Origin: JAXDMU01 sp963762435
GTDB lineage: Bacteria > Pseudomonadota > Alphaproteobacteria > ATCC43930 > CGMCC-115725
NCBI GenBank assembly: GCA_963762435.1
Contig: CAVXLN010000038.1
Span: 1-64,000, forward strand
DNA length: 64,000 nt
Direction of reading: 5' to 3'
The position numbers were made by a program, and so were the translations under genes. Below the pieces are notes generated by a model. It was not told the origin of the DNA and ran no database searches. It saw only the letters and a list, made by a program, of their open reading frames with translations. Positions within the stretch are counted from its first letter, which is position 1. Each line of letters opens with the position of its first letter. Shown here one piece after another: positions 25,651-33,731 of this stretch.

Positions 25651-25670
25651 GTAACCGCAGGAGAACCATC

Positions 25671-26093
25671 ATGCGCATTACCCAAGGTACCTTTTCCTTC
25701 CTGCCCGATCTCACCGACGAGCAGATCGCGGCCCAGGCGCAGTACTGCATCGACAATGGCTGGGCGGTGAATATCGAGTTCACCGATGACCCGCATCCCC
25801 GCAACACTTATTGGGAGATGTGGGGCCTGCCGATGTTCGACATCCGGGATGCCGCCGGCGTCATGACCGAGCTCCGGGCTTGCCGGAGCACTTATGGCGG
25901 GCGCCATTACATCAGGATGTCGGCCTTCGATGCCAGCCATGGCTGGGAATCGATCCGTCTGTCGTTCATCACCGACCGGCCGGCGGAAGAGCCGGGCTTC
26001 GCGCTTGAGCGGCACGAGGCGGATGGCCGCCGGATCGGCTATCGCACACGCGCTTACGCGGTCGACCGGCCTGAAGGCGAGCGCTACCAATGA
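25671..26093 (+). CDS. cbbS: Rubisco small subunit, red type
   Basis: A 140-residue small subunit. MRITQGTFSFLPDLTDEQI is the usual red-type N-terminus; NTYWEMWGLPMFD is the conserved core. The C-terminal extension after about residue 110 (HEADGRRIGYRTRAYAVDRPEGERYQ) is the red-type hairpin that lines the central pore. GGAG ribosome-binding site upstream. The stop overlaps the cbbX start (ATGA). Confidence 0.97.
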   Translation: MRITQGTFSFLPDLTDEQIAAQAQYCIDNGWAVNIEFTDDPHPRNTYWEMWGLPMFDIRDAAGVMTELRACRSTYGGRHYIRMSAFDASHGWESIRLSFITDRPAEEPGFALERHEADGRRIGYRTRAYAVDRPEGERYQ

Positions 26094-26995
26094 GTGCGGT
26101 CTTGATCGAGAAAGCGGGCGACAGCATCGATCTCAGGGCCGATTTCATCGAGGCCGGCCTCGACCAGATCTTCGAGACGCTCGACCGCGAGCTGGTCGGG
26201 CTCGTGCCGGTGAAGGATCGGCTGCGCGAGATCGCGGCCCTTCTGCTGGTCGACCGGGTCAGGCAGCGCCTCGGCCTCGCGATCGAGGCGCCGACGCTGC
26301 ATATGAGCTTCACCGGCAATCCCGGCACCGGCAAGACCACGCTGGCGCTCAAGATGGCGGCGATCCTCAGCAAGCTGGGCTATGTCCGGCGCGGCCATCT
26401 CGTCACCGTCACGCGCGACGACCTGGTCGGCCAATATATCGGCCATACCGCACCCAAGACCAAGGAAGTGCTGAAGCGGGCGGCCGGCGGCGTGCTCTTC
26501 ATCGACGAGGCCTATTACCTCTATCGGCCGGAAAACGAGCGCGACTATGGCCAGGAGTCGATCGAGATCCTGCTGCAATTCATGGAGAATCACCGCGACG
26601 ATCTGGTCGTCATCCTGGCCGGCTACAAGGACCGTATGCAGCATTTCTTCGAGGCCAATCCCGGCTTCCGCTCGCGCATCGCACACCATGTCGATTTCCC
26701 CGATTATGATGACGAGGAGCTGGTCGCGATCGCGCTCGGCATGGCGGAACGGCTCAATTACCGCTTCAGCCCCCCGGCACTCGTCGCATTGCGCCGCTAT
26801 ATCGAGCGGCGCCGGAACCAGCCTCATTTCGCCAATGGGCGGTCGGTCCGCAATGCGCTCGACCGCATGCGGCTCAGGCAGGCCAAGCGGCTCTTCGCCG
26901 GCCTCGACCGGCCGCTGGCACTCGAGGATTTCGTCCTGATCGAGCCGGAAGACATATTGGCGAGCCGTGTCTTTGCGGAGGCACAGGCAGGTTAA
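26090..26995 (+). CDS. cbbX: Red-type Rubisco activase CbbX, AAA+ ATPase
   Basis: A 301-residue AAA+ protein that removes inhibitory sugar phosphates from red-type Rubisco. Walker A is GNPGTGKTT (76-84), Walker B is VLFIDE (135-140), and the pore loop contains QYIGHTAP (115-122) with the aromatic Tyr116. The sensor and arginine regions follow (ILAGYKDRM, NPGFRSRIAHHVDFPDY). Last gene of the cbb operon; a 650-bp AT-richer gap follows. Confidence 0.97.
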   Translation: MSAVLIEKAGDSIDLRADFIEAGLDQIFETLDRELVGLVPVKDRLREIAALLLVDRVRQRLGLAIEAPTLHMSFTGNPGTGKTTLALKMAAILSKLGYVRRGHLVTVTRDDLVGQYIGHTAPKTKEVLKRAAGGVLFIDEAYYLYRPENERDYGQESIEILLQFMENHRDDLVVILAGYKDRMQHFFEANPGFRSRIAHHVDFPDYDDEELVAIALGMAERLNYRFSPPALVALRRYIERRRNQPHFANGRSVRNALDRMRLRQAKRLFAGLDRPLALEDFVLIEPEDILASRVFAEAQAG

Positions 26996-27084
26996 CGCTA
27001 TCCGGGTAGCGCCGGGCCTGGTAACCTTGGTTCAAGGCAAGACTCGCTCGAACAATAGATCCGCAAGAAGGTTCCATCTAAATA

Positions 27085-27357
27085 TTAATTGCGGCGATTC
27101 GCCTCGAACCTCTCCGATTCGGCGGCCTGGCGCGGTATAGCCATGCTAAGAGCCGCGCCTTTTATGTCACGCGTCTTGAACGGATTTTTTGCCGCATGTA
27201 TGCTCAATTTCATATCAGTACTGCGGAAAATTGTGGCAGTAATGTGATCGTGACGGTCAATCACCTCCACTTGCCTTTTCCGATCAAGCAGATAGGATAC
27301 GCACTCTCCACACCCCAGCTGCATAACTTTTAATTGATCCATACCGGAATACTGCAC
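27085..27357 (-). CDS. Possible small hypothetical protein
   Basis: A 90-codon open frame in the 650-bp AT-richer gap between cbbX and the polysaccharide locus. The product has no recognised domain; it carries CGEC near the N-terminus and a basic C-terminus, with no signal peptide or membrane segment. No strong ribosome-binding site is evident. It may be a decayed or spurious frame. The rest of the gap (26996-27084, 27358-27647) shows only a 7-bp-arm hairpin at 27358-27380. Confidence 0.25.
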   Translation of the reverse strand: MQYSGMDQLKVMQLGCGECVSYLLDRKRQVEVIDRHDHITATIFRSTDMKLSIHAAKNPFKTRDIKGAALSMAIPRQAAESERFEANRRN

Positions 27358-27380
27358 CGTGCCGGCGCAATGTCGGCACG
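27358..27380. other. Hairpin in the cbbX-EPS gap
   Basis: Arms CGTGCCG and CGGCACG with a 9-nt loop, in non-coding DNA between the cbb operon and the polysaccharide locus. No T-run follows on either strand, so a terminator role is uncertain. Confidence 0.35.
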
Positions 27381-27647
27381 GCGTAACTTTGCCCGCTTAT
27401 TGGCCTCGGAAAAGATTTGAAACCTTGTTATGTTGCGATGCGTTCTGCTGCCAATGTCGTGCATAACACTGACCTGCTGACATCCGCACCTTTGCCGGTC
27501 GATGGCCACCCCGAATTTTGGCGTTCGACAAGCCCTTGCGCAGCCTCGAATTGCTGCGACGCAATATGACGATCAAGCACATCATCTGCCCCTGTGCCGG
27601 TGCCGTCGCCAGCACTTCCCAAGGGCCAGCACGAGGATCGTCAACGC

Positions 27648-29171
27648 ATGAAGCCGTTCCGCAACGCCTTATATTCGGAGTCCGTCAGTTCTCGGGCCTC
27701 ATTCCAGGCCGCTAAATCCACCGGGCCCAGCCCGAGCCCCATGGTCGAGCCAAATCGTTTCACCCTGCCCAGCGATGCGATCCCGGCCTTTCTGCTGTTG
27801 TGCGATGTCCTGATCGTCATCCCGGCCGTCTATTTCGCCTTCAAGATCACGATGACGACCGTAGGTTTCCGCAACAACACCCCGCTCTATCTCCATATTC
27901 TGCTGATCATGCTCCCGGCCGTACCGGTGACGCTCTCCTATCTGCAATTCTATAGCTCCAGCCACATCCTCAATCGGCCGGACCAGGTCCGGATCATCGG
28001 CAAGTCCTGCCCGATCCTGCTGCTGATCGCGACTCTGGTCGTGCTGCCGGTGACCGGCACCATCGGCCAGGCGCTGCTTTGGGCGTTCGCATTCCTGGTG
28101 GCCTTTGTCGGACTCATGACCACGGCCCGGCTCGCCACCAGCCGTCAGCTCGAGAAGCTCGCCTATGCCGGCCGCATCGAGCGCAGCATAGTCATCATCG
28201 GCGGCAGCCAGCGCGGCTGCGAGCTGATCGCCACGCTGGAGCGGCTGCGCCAGCCCTGGACGCGCATCCTGGGCGTGTTCGAGGACCGCCGGCGCCCGGG
28301 CACGCCGACGCGGGTGATGGGCTATCCGGTGCTCGGAACCATCGCCGATCTCGTCCCGTTTACGCGCCATACCCGGGTCGACGAGATCGTCATCGCGCTG
28401 CCCTGGAGTGCCGAAGCGCGCATACAGGAGATCCTGGGCCGGATCGGCGAGATCCCCGCGAACATCCATATGGGGCCCGATCAGATCGTTCAGAGCAGTC
28501 CCAATTCCCGGATGGTCGATCTGGACGGGATGCAGACGCTCAATGTCATGGCCAAGCCCCTGGGCTCGGGCAACTGGATCATCAAGGGCATCGAGGATTT
28601 CGTCGTGGCCGCCATCGCCGTCACCCTGCTGTCGCCGCTGCTCCTGCTCATCGCGCTCGCGATCAAGCTGGACAGCCCCGGGCCGGTGTTCTTTCGGCAG
28701 AAGCGCTGCGGCTTCAACAACAATTTGATTGAGGTCTTCAAGTTCCGAACCATGCATCATCATCTGGCCGACAATAATGCCGACCGGCTGACGACCCGGA
28801 ACGATCCGCGCGTCACGCGCCTCGGCCGTTTCTTGCGCCGCTCGAGCCTCGACGAACTGCCGCAGCTGTTCAATGTCTTGCGGGGCGAGATGTCGATCGT
28901 CGGGCCGCGCCCGCACGCGCTCCACGCCAAGGCCGACGGCCGGCTCTATCAAAGCGTCGTCGACAATTACGCCCGCCGCCACAAGATCCGCCCCGGCATC
29001 ACCGGCTGGGCGCAAATCAATGGCTGGCGCGGCGAGACCGATACGGCCGACAAGATCATCCGCCGGGTCGAGTTCGACTCGTTCTATATGGAGAACTGGT
29101 CGCTTTCTCTCGATCTATACATCATTTTCATGACGGCGTTCGCGCTGATCAACACAAAGGAGGCGTATTGA
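27648..29171 (+). CDS. Undecaprenyl-phosphate sugar-1-phosphate transferase (WcaJ/ExoY type)
   Basis: A 507-residue polyprenyl-phosphate hexose-1-phosphate transferase that begins repeat-unit assembly on the lipid carrier. Several N-terminal membrane helices (about 50-150) are followed by a Rossmann-like central domain (SIVIIGGSQRGCELIATL) and the catalytic C-terminal domain: a membrane segment before KLDSPGPVFFRQKRCGFNN, then FKFRTMH, LDELPQLFNVLRGEMSIVGPRPH and RPGITGWAQI. Length matches the WcaJ family (glucose-1-P type). Start uncertain: 27648 is used, 27741 is an alternative. Confidence 0.92.
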   Translation: MKPFRNALYSESVSSRASFQAAKSTGPSPSPMVEPNRFTLPSDAIPAFLLLCDVLIVIPAVYFAFKITMTTVGFRNNTPLYLHILLIMLPAVPVTLSYLQFYSSSHILNRPDQVRIIGKSCPILLLIATLVVLPVTGTIGQALLWAFAFLVAFVGLMTTARLATSRQLEKLAYAGRIERSIVIIGGSQRGCELIATLERLRQPWTRILGVFEDRRRPGTPTRVMGYPVLGTIADLVPFTRHTRVDEIVIALPWSAEARIQEILGRIGEIPANIHMGPDQIVQSSPNSRMVDLDGMQTLNVMAKPLGSGNWIIKGIEDFVVAAIAVTLLSPLLLLIALAIKLDSPGPVFFRQKRCGFNNNLIEVFKFRTMHHHLADNNADRLTTRNDPRVTRLGRFLRRSSLDELPQLFNVLRGEMSIVGPRPHALHAKADGRLYQSVVDNYARRHKIRPGITGWAQINGWRGETDTADKIIRRVEFDSFYMENWSLSLDLYIIFMTAFALINTKEAY

Positions 29172-29281
29172 GTAGCGCCTGGATTCCCTCTTCATCCGAA
29201 TCGATGTCACCCCTTCCGGTGCCCGATTCGGCGTCTTCGGTCTTCAGAAGCCCGTTTGTCTCCCCAAGAAAGCGGTCGAAA

Positions 29282-30022
29282 ATGATCCATTCCTTCTCTC
29301 CGGTTGCGGCCGCCGCCGCTCTCGCTCTGCTTGCGGTCACCACCGCCTGCACCAGCCCCCCCGACCAACCCCAACCGCCCATGACGGCCTCGCCGCAAGC
29401 GCCCGCGGCGCCGGATCTCGACGCCTATCGGCTGCAGGTGGGCGACGTGCTCGACATCCGCTTCCAGGCCAACAGCGAGCTCAATGAGGAGGTCACGGTC
29501 CGGCCGGACGGCAAGATCTCGACCTCGATCGCGTCGGAGATCCCGGTCTACAACCACACGGTGCCGGAAGCGTCCGATCTCATCCGCACGGCATATCGCG
29601 CCGAGCATGTGATCGCACCGCCCAATCTCGTGGTGCGCTCTTTCTCGCCGACCCGCATCTATGTCGGCGGCGAGGTGGCCTCGCCCGGCGAATTCCTGAA
29701 TATCGGGCCGAACCTGACCGTCAGCCAGGCGATCGCGCGCGCCGGCGGCATCAAGAATTCGGCCGAATTCCACAATGTGCTGGTGATGCGCCAGGGTGCC
29801 GGCATCGGCTCGCAGGCCCAGGTCTTCTCGGTTGACTACTACGCCGCGACGCAGGGCGGCCACGCCGAGCTTGATGCCCGGTTGGCGCCGCTGGACGTGG
29901 TCTTCGTGCCGCGCACCGGCGTGGCGCAGGTCTATGTCCAGTTCCAGCAGTACGTCCAGCAGTTCCTGCCGGATTCCTTCAGCGTTTCCCTGCCGCTCCG
30001 GACCACCGGGATCATTCAATGA
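29282..30022 (+). CDS. Polysaccharide export lipoprotein, Wza-like
   Basis: A 246-residue outer-membrane polysaccharide exporter. The N-terminus is a lipoprotein signal (AAAALALLAVTTAC). The Poly_export domain follows (YRLQVGDVLDIRFQANSELN, VRPDGKIS), then an SLBB segment (RIYVGGEVASPGEFLNIGPN, TVSQAIARAGGIKNSAE). It is shorter than E. coli Wza (379), as in many GumB/ExoF-like proteins. The start at 29282 is preferred since the signal sequence begins there. It lies 110 bp after the WcaJ-type gene and 10 bp before the co-polymerase. Confidence 0.9.
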   Translation: MIHSFSPVAAAAALALLAVTTACTSPPDQPQPPMTASPQAPAAPDLDAYRLQVGDVLDIRFQANSELNEEVTVRPDGKISTSIASEIPVYNHTVPEASDLIRTAYRAEHVIAPPNLVVRSFSPTRIYVGGEVASPGEFLNIGPNLTVSQAIARAGGIKNSAEFHNVLVMRQGAGIGSQAQVFSVDYYAATQGGHAELDARLAPLDVVFVPRTGVAQVYVQFQQYVQQFLPDSFSVSLPLRTTGIIQ

Positions 30023-30032
30023 GGCTCGCGAC

Positions 30033-31514
30033 ATGATCGTCCAGTCCACGCCGCGCGGTTTGATGACCGCGGTATTCCGGCAGATCAAGCAATTCCTGGT
30101 CATCTTCGTGGTCATCAACGGCCTGGCGGTGACGTATCTGCTGGTCGCCACGCCCGAATATGAATCGAGCGCCAAGCTGCTGTTCCGCTTCGGCCAGGAC
30201 CGCCGGCCCTCGGTCGCCAAGCAGGATGGCGGCACGGCGGATGTCTCGGCCGATGAGCGGGCCAAGATTATCCAGTCGAACATCGACATCCTGAAAAGCC
30301 GCGACATGGTCGAGTCGCTTCTGAAGGCGCTCAAGGTCGAGCATGTCTATCCGGGCCTCGCAGCCTCGCCGCCCGAGCATGGTTCGATCATGGATGCGGC
30401 TGTGACCAAGCTTGATCGTCGGCTGACGATCAAGATGTCGCCCTCGGGCGATGTCGCCGATATCGAGGTCGATCACACCGATCCGGTCATCGCGGCCGAG
30501 ATGGCGAACAAGCTGGTCGCCCTCTTCGTGGCGCGGCAGGCGAATGTCTATGCCAATCCGCAGGCGGAGTTCCTGGCCACCCAGCTGAAGGCGGCCGAAA
30601 CTCAGCTCAACAACTCGCGCGCCACCCTCAACAAATACATGGCCAAGGCCGGGCTCGCCGCGGTCGATGAGGAGTTGACATCGCTGGTGAAGCGGCGCTC
30701 GGACACGGCAGCCCAGCTGGCCCAGCACCAGGCCGGCAAGGCCGATGCCGACGCCAAGGCGGCCAATCTTCGGAATTCCATGAAGTCGCTGCCGAAGAAC
30801 GAGCCGATCTCGGTCGAATCCGAGCGCTTCAAGCCGATCGACGACGCCGAGGAAAGGCTGCGCGACCTGCACAACAAGGAGCAGCAGGCGCTCAGGAGCT
30901 ACGACCCGCAAAGCCGGGTCGTGAAGGATATCGAAAGGGATATCGCCTTCGCCGAAAAGGACTCGGCATCCAAGCAGGCGGAACTGTCGCGCCGCATCAA
31001 GCAGACGCCGAGCCAGGTCTATGAAGGCATCGAATCCAACTATCTGCAGACCGTGGCCGCCCTCGACGCCGAGGGCGCCCAGGTCGATGTCTATTCCAAG
31101 GAGCTGGCGCAGATCGACCAGCAGCTGGGCATCCTGCGCACCAAGAAGAACCAATATGACGATCTGCAGCGGCAGGTCGATGTCGATACCGATAATTATA
31201 AGTCGCTGGCCGCGCATTACGACGAGGCCCGCGTCACCAATAATATGAATCTCGGCGACATCACCAATGTCGAGGTGATCGAGCATCCGGTGGTGCCGTT
31301 CGAGCCGGCGAAACCGCGAAAGCTCCTGGTCCTGGCATTGGGGTTCTGCGCCAGCGTGGCGCTGGGCCTGGCCGCCTGCATGGTCCGGGAGAAGGTCGAC
31401 GAGCGGTTCAGCCTGCCGGAGCAGCTGACCTCCTACAGCCAGCTGCCGGTGCTCGCGGTCTTTCCCGATATGAGCCTCAGGCCCCTCCCCCATCGCCAGA
31501 AATTGCTGACTTAA
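30033..31514 (+). CDS. Polysaccharide co-polymerase / chain-length determinant (Wzz/GumC-like)
   Basis: A 493-residue inner-membrane protein. A first membrane helix (LVIFVVINGLAVTYLLVA, about 22-39) leads into a Wzz domain with YESSAKLLFRFGQD. A long alpha-helical coiled coil spans about 165-390, and a second helix (LLVLALGFCASVALGLAACM) lies near the C-terminus before REKVDERF. No kinase domain is fused; the following gene encodes a separate kinase-like protein, as in CapA/CapB-type split systems. It sets chain length and connects to the Wza-like channel. Confidence 0.9.
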   Translation: MIVQSTPRGLMTAVFRQIKQFLVIFVVINGLAVTYLLVATPEYESSAKLLFRFGQDRRPSVAKQDGGTADVSADERAKIIQSNIDILKSRDMVESLLKALKVEHVYPGLAASPPEHGSIMDAAVTKLDRRLTIKMSPSGDVADIEVDHTDPVIAAEMANKLVALFVARQANVYANPQAEFLATQLKAAETQLNNSRATLNKYMAKAGLAAVDEELTSLVKRRSDTAAQLAQHQAGKADADAKAANLRNSMKSLPKNEPISVESERFKPIDDAEERLRDLHNKEQQALRSYDPQSRVVKDIERDIAFAEKDSASKQAELSRRIKQTPSQVYEGIESNYLQTVAALDAEGAQVDVYSKELAQIDQQLGILRTKKNQYDDLQRQVDVDTDNYKSLAAHYDEARVTNNMNLGDITNVEVIEHPVVPFEPAKPRKLLVLALGFCASVALGLAACMVREKVDERFSLPEQLTSYSQLPVLAVFPDMSLRPLPHRQKLLT

Positions 31515-31527
31515 AGGAGTCCGCCGT

Positions 31528-32256
31528 ATGTCGTTATCATCGGCCTATATCGATCCCGAAGTTGTCACGGTACCGCATGATCTGAAGATCGTGCGCCGTG
31601 GCGCCATACCCTCGTCCGATTTCCCCCGCTTCCTGCCGCTGGGCGAGGTGCTGGCGCTCTATAATCGTTGCCTCTCGCTGCTCGACGAGACGAGCACGCC
31701 GGCGATCGAGTTCGTAAGCTCGGTGCCGCGCGAGGGCACCACCACGATCGTGACCGAGGTGGCGCTCGCCGTCTGCGGCCTGTTCAAGAACCGCATCCTC
31801 CTGATCGATGCGACCGGCGCCCCCTCGCCGCTCGGGCGGAGCCTCGAAAGCGAACTCCCCGCGACGCTCGACACGGTGCTGATGGGCCAGGCCCCCATCA
31901 CCGATGCGCTGGCGACGCTGCCGGATGTCGAGCTCCATTTCGCCACGCTCTCGATCGGCGGGCTCAACAATCACAAGCAGCCGACGACGCGGGCAGTCCA
32001 GACGCTGTTCACCCGGCTCCGGCAATATTACGAGCTGATCCTGGTCGATGGCGGCGCCACCCAAGGCGAGCATTTCAGCCCGGTGCTGGCCCGCTCCGTC
32101 GATGGCGTGGTGCTGGTGGTCGAGGCCGAGCGGACGCGCATGCCGGTGGTCGATTGGTCGCTGCAGCAGCTCGAGAACAGCCGGGCCAAGCTGCTCGGCA
32201 CCGTCCTCAACAAGCGGCGCTTCCATATTCCGAAGCGCATCTACGAACTGATGTGA
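31528..32256 (+). CDS. CpsD/CapB-like P-loop protein with degenerate Walker A
   Basis: A 242-residue cytosolic protein with the fold order of bacterial tyrosine kinases (BY-kinases). Strand and loop positions match, but the Walker A that should read PGEGKST is PREGTTT (residues 67-73): Gly is replaced by Arg and the essential Lys by Thr. Walker A' (LLIDAT) and the later LILVDGGA keep their Asp. No C-terminal tyrosine cluster is present. It probably cannot hydrolyse ATP normally and may act as a scaffold for the co-polymerase 13 bp upstream. A GGAG ribosome-binding site is present. Confidence 0.82.
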   Translation: MSLSSAYIDPEVVTVPHDLKIVRRGAIPSSDFPRFLPLGEVLALYNRCLSLLDETSTPAIEFVSSVPREGTTTIVTEVALAVCGLFKNRILLIDATGAPSPLGRSLESELPATLDTVLMGQAPITDALATLPDVELHFATLSIGGLNNHKQPTTRAVQTLFTRLRQYYELILVDGGATQGEHFSPVLARSVDGVVLVVEAERTRMPVVDWSLQQLENSRAKLLGTVLNKRRFHIPKRIYELM

Positions 32257-32263
32257 GGGCGGC

Positions 32264-32647
32264 ATGATGCGCTTCGCCCTGCTTCCCTTGGCATTGCTGC
32301 TTACGGCCTTGCTGCTGCCCGCCGCCCCGCGTTCGGCGGAGGCGGCGGCCTTCTGCCTGGTCGCCAATACCATGGCGCCGCTGTGTACCTATGAATCGAT
32401 CCAGCAATGCACGGCCGCGTCCGAGAATCCGACCTTCGGCTGCATTCCCAACCCCAACGAGATGCAGCAGGTCTATGGCAGCAACCGCTACTGCGTCGCG
32501 ACCGAGCAGCGCATCCAATACTGCATCTATAGCGACTACAGCAGCTGCAACGCCGACGCCCCGCGCAAGAAGGGCGTCTGCTACGACCATGGCGCGATCG
32601 GGCCGACCGATCCCTATCAATATGATACGAGGCGCCCGCCTTACTGA
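32264..32647 (+). CDS. Exported Cys-rich protein with internal duplication (DUF3551-like)
   Basis: A 127-residue protein with a signal peptide (LLPLALLLTALLLPAAPRSAEA). The mature part holds two Cys4 units with identical spacing: Cys31, 41, 49, 60 and Cys77, 87, 95, 106 (10, 8 and 11 residues apart in both). The first unit ends GCIPNPNE, resembling DUF3551 proteins of rhizobia. Four disulfides are likely in the periplasm. It follows the kinase-like gene by 7 bp in the polysaccharide operon; no function is known. Confidence 0.75.
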   Translation: MMRFALLPLALLLTALLLPAAPRSAEAAAFCLVANTMAPLCTYESIQQCTAASENPTFGCIPNPNEMQQVYGSNRYCVATEQRIQYCIYSDYSSCNADAPRKKGVCYDHGAIGPTDPYQYDTRRPPY

Positions 32648-32670
32648 TGATCCGTTTCCGGCCGCCCGGT

Positions 32671-33576
32671 TCACCCGGGCGTTGCCCGCCTCATCATCGC
32701 AAGGGCCACGCTATGCAAGGTTGGACGAAGCAATTCCCGATAGATCGCAAAGACGGCGAACAGCGCAAGTGCGGCCTGCTTCGGCAGCGCCAGCTGCGTG
32801 CGCGCCGCATACCGGTCGAAATATTTGTCGAAGAAGTAGCGCGTATAATAGATCGACCAGTAGATCCGGTTGAACGGGCGCGTGCGCTGGCCGCCGGTGC
32901 GGACCTGGGCGAGCGGCAGATGAATGCTGTGGCACGCATTCGTGACATAGATGTCGAAGCCGTTGGTGAACAGGTTCATCTGGTAGTCGGTCTCTTCCCG
33001 ATAGCCGTTGCCGCGCGCGTAGAAGGGATCGAACGGAAAGCGCAGCAGCAGCTCGCGCCGCGTCAGGATGATCGCGTTGGTGAAGGGCAGCTTGAGATCG
33101 CCCGCGAAGCGCGCGCCGTTGACATATTCGCAGATCGTGCGGTTGAAGGGTGCGGCTCGGCGCAGCCCCTGGCCGAAGCGCTGCAACGCCGCCTCGGGCG
33201 TCTCGTCGCCCAGCATGTAGACCCGGCGGCCCGACACGGCGGCGGCATTCAGGCTTTCGAGCTTCTCGAGGCAGGTCCGGGCATATCCCGCTTCGAGATA
33301 TTCGTCGTCGTCGCAGAACAGGATGAAATCGTTGGTGGCCTGGGCCACGCCGATATTGCGCGACTGGGACGCGCCCTGGCGCGCTTCGTTGCGGATGATC
33401 CGCGCGCGGACATCGGGATATGTCGCCGCCAGGGTCGCGACCACGGAAGGCGTGTCGTCCGTGCCTTCGTCGATCACGAACAGAATCTCGGTCACAAGCT
33501 CTTGGCGAAAATAACTTTCCGCCACCAGGCGCAGCGTATGCGCCCGGTTCCGCGTCGGTATCACCATGCTGATCAT
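32671..33576 (-). CDS. Glycosyltransferase family 2
   Basis: A 301-residue GT-A glycosyltransferase. MISMVIPTRNRAHTL and FVIDEGTDDT begin the nucleotide-sugar fold, FCDDDEYLEAGYA holds the metal-binding DxD, and REETDYQMNLF is the probable catalytic-base region. It is the only gene on the minus strand inside the polysaccharide locus, convergent with the Cys-rich gene (23-bp gap) and divergent from the GT4 gene (155 bp). Donor and acceptor sugars unknown. Confidence 0.88.
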   Translation of the reverse strand: MISMVIPTRNRAHTLRLVAESYFRQELVTEILFVIDEGTDDTPSVVATLAATYPDVRARIIRNEARQGASQSRNIGVAQATNDFILFCDDDEYLEAGYARTCLEKLESLNAAAVSGRRVYMLGDETPEAALQRFGQGLRRAAPFNRTICEYVNGARFAGDLKLPFTNAIILTRRELLLRFPFDPFYARGNGYREETDYQMNLFTNGFDIYVTNACHSIHLPLAQVRTGGQRTRPFNRIYWSIYYTRYFFDKYFDRYAARTQLALPKQAALALFAVFAIYRELLRPTLHSVALAMMRRATPG

Positions 33577-33731
33577 CGGCCGGCTTCCACTCTGTCTTGT
33601 CGCCTCGATCGGGCGGGGACGATTTGTCCGGCCGCCGAACGAGCCGGACAACGCCGTGGTGCCACGGGAAGTTCCTGCCGCAACCATTGGGCAAACCGCC
33701 GCTTCGCTCAAGCCTGCTTTGGAGCCCGCGC

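Noticed and set aside
19064..26995. Search for carboxysome, cbbY/cbbZ or cbbG genes in the cbb operon
   Set aside because: None is present between cbbF and the gap after cbbX.
27397..27615. 72-codon minus-strand frame before the polysaccharide locus
   Set aside because: No recognised domain or ribosome-binding site; another frame of equal quality covers the same DNA.
31528..32256. Treating the kinase-like gene as a pseudogene
   Set aside because: The frame is intact with a good ribosome-binding site and normal operon position; only the P-loop residues differ.
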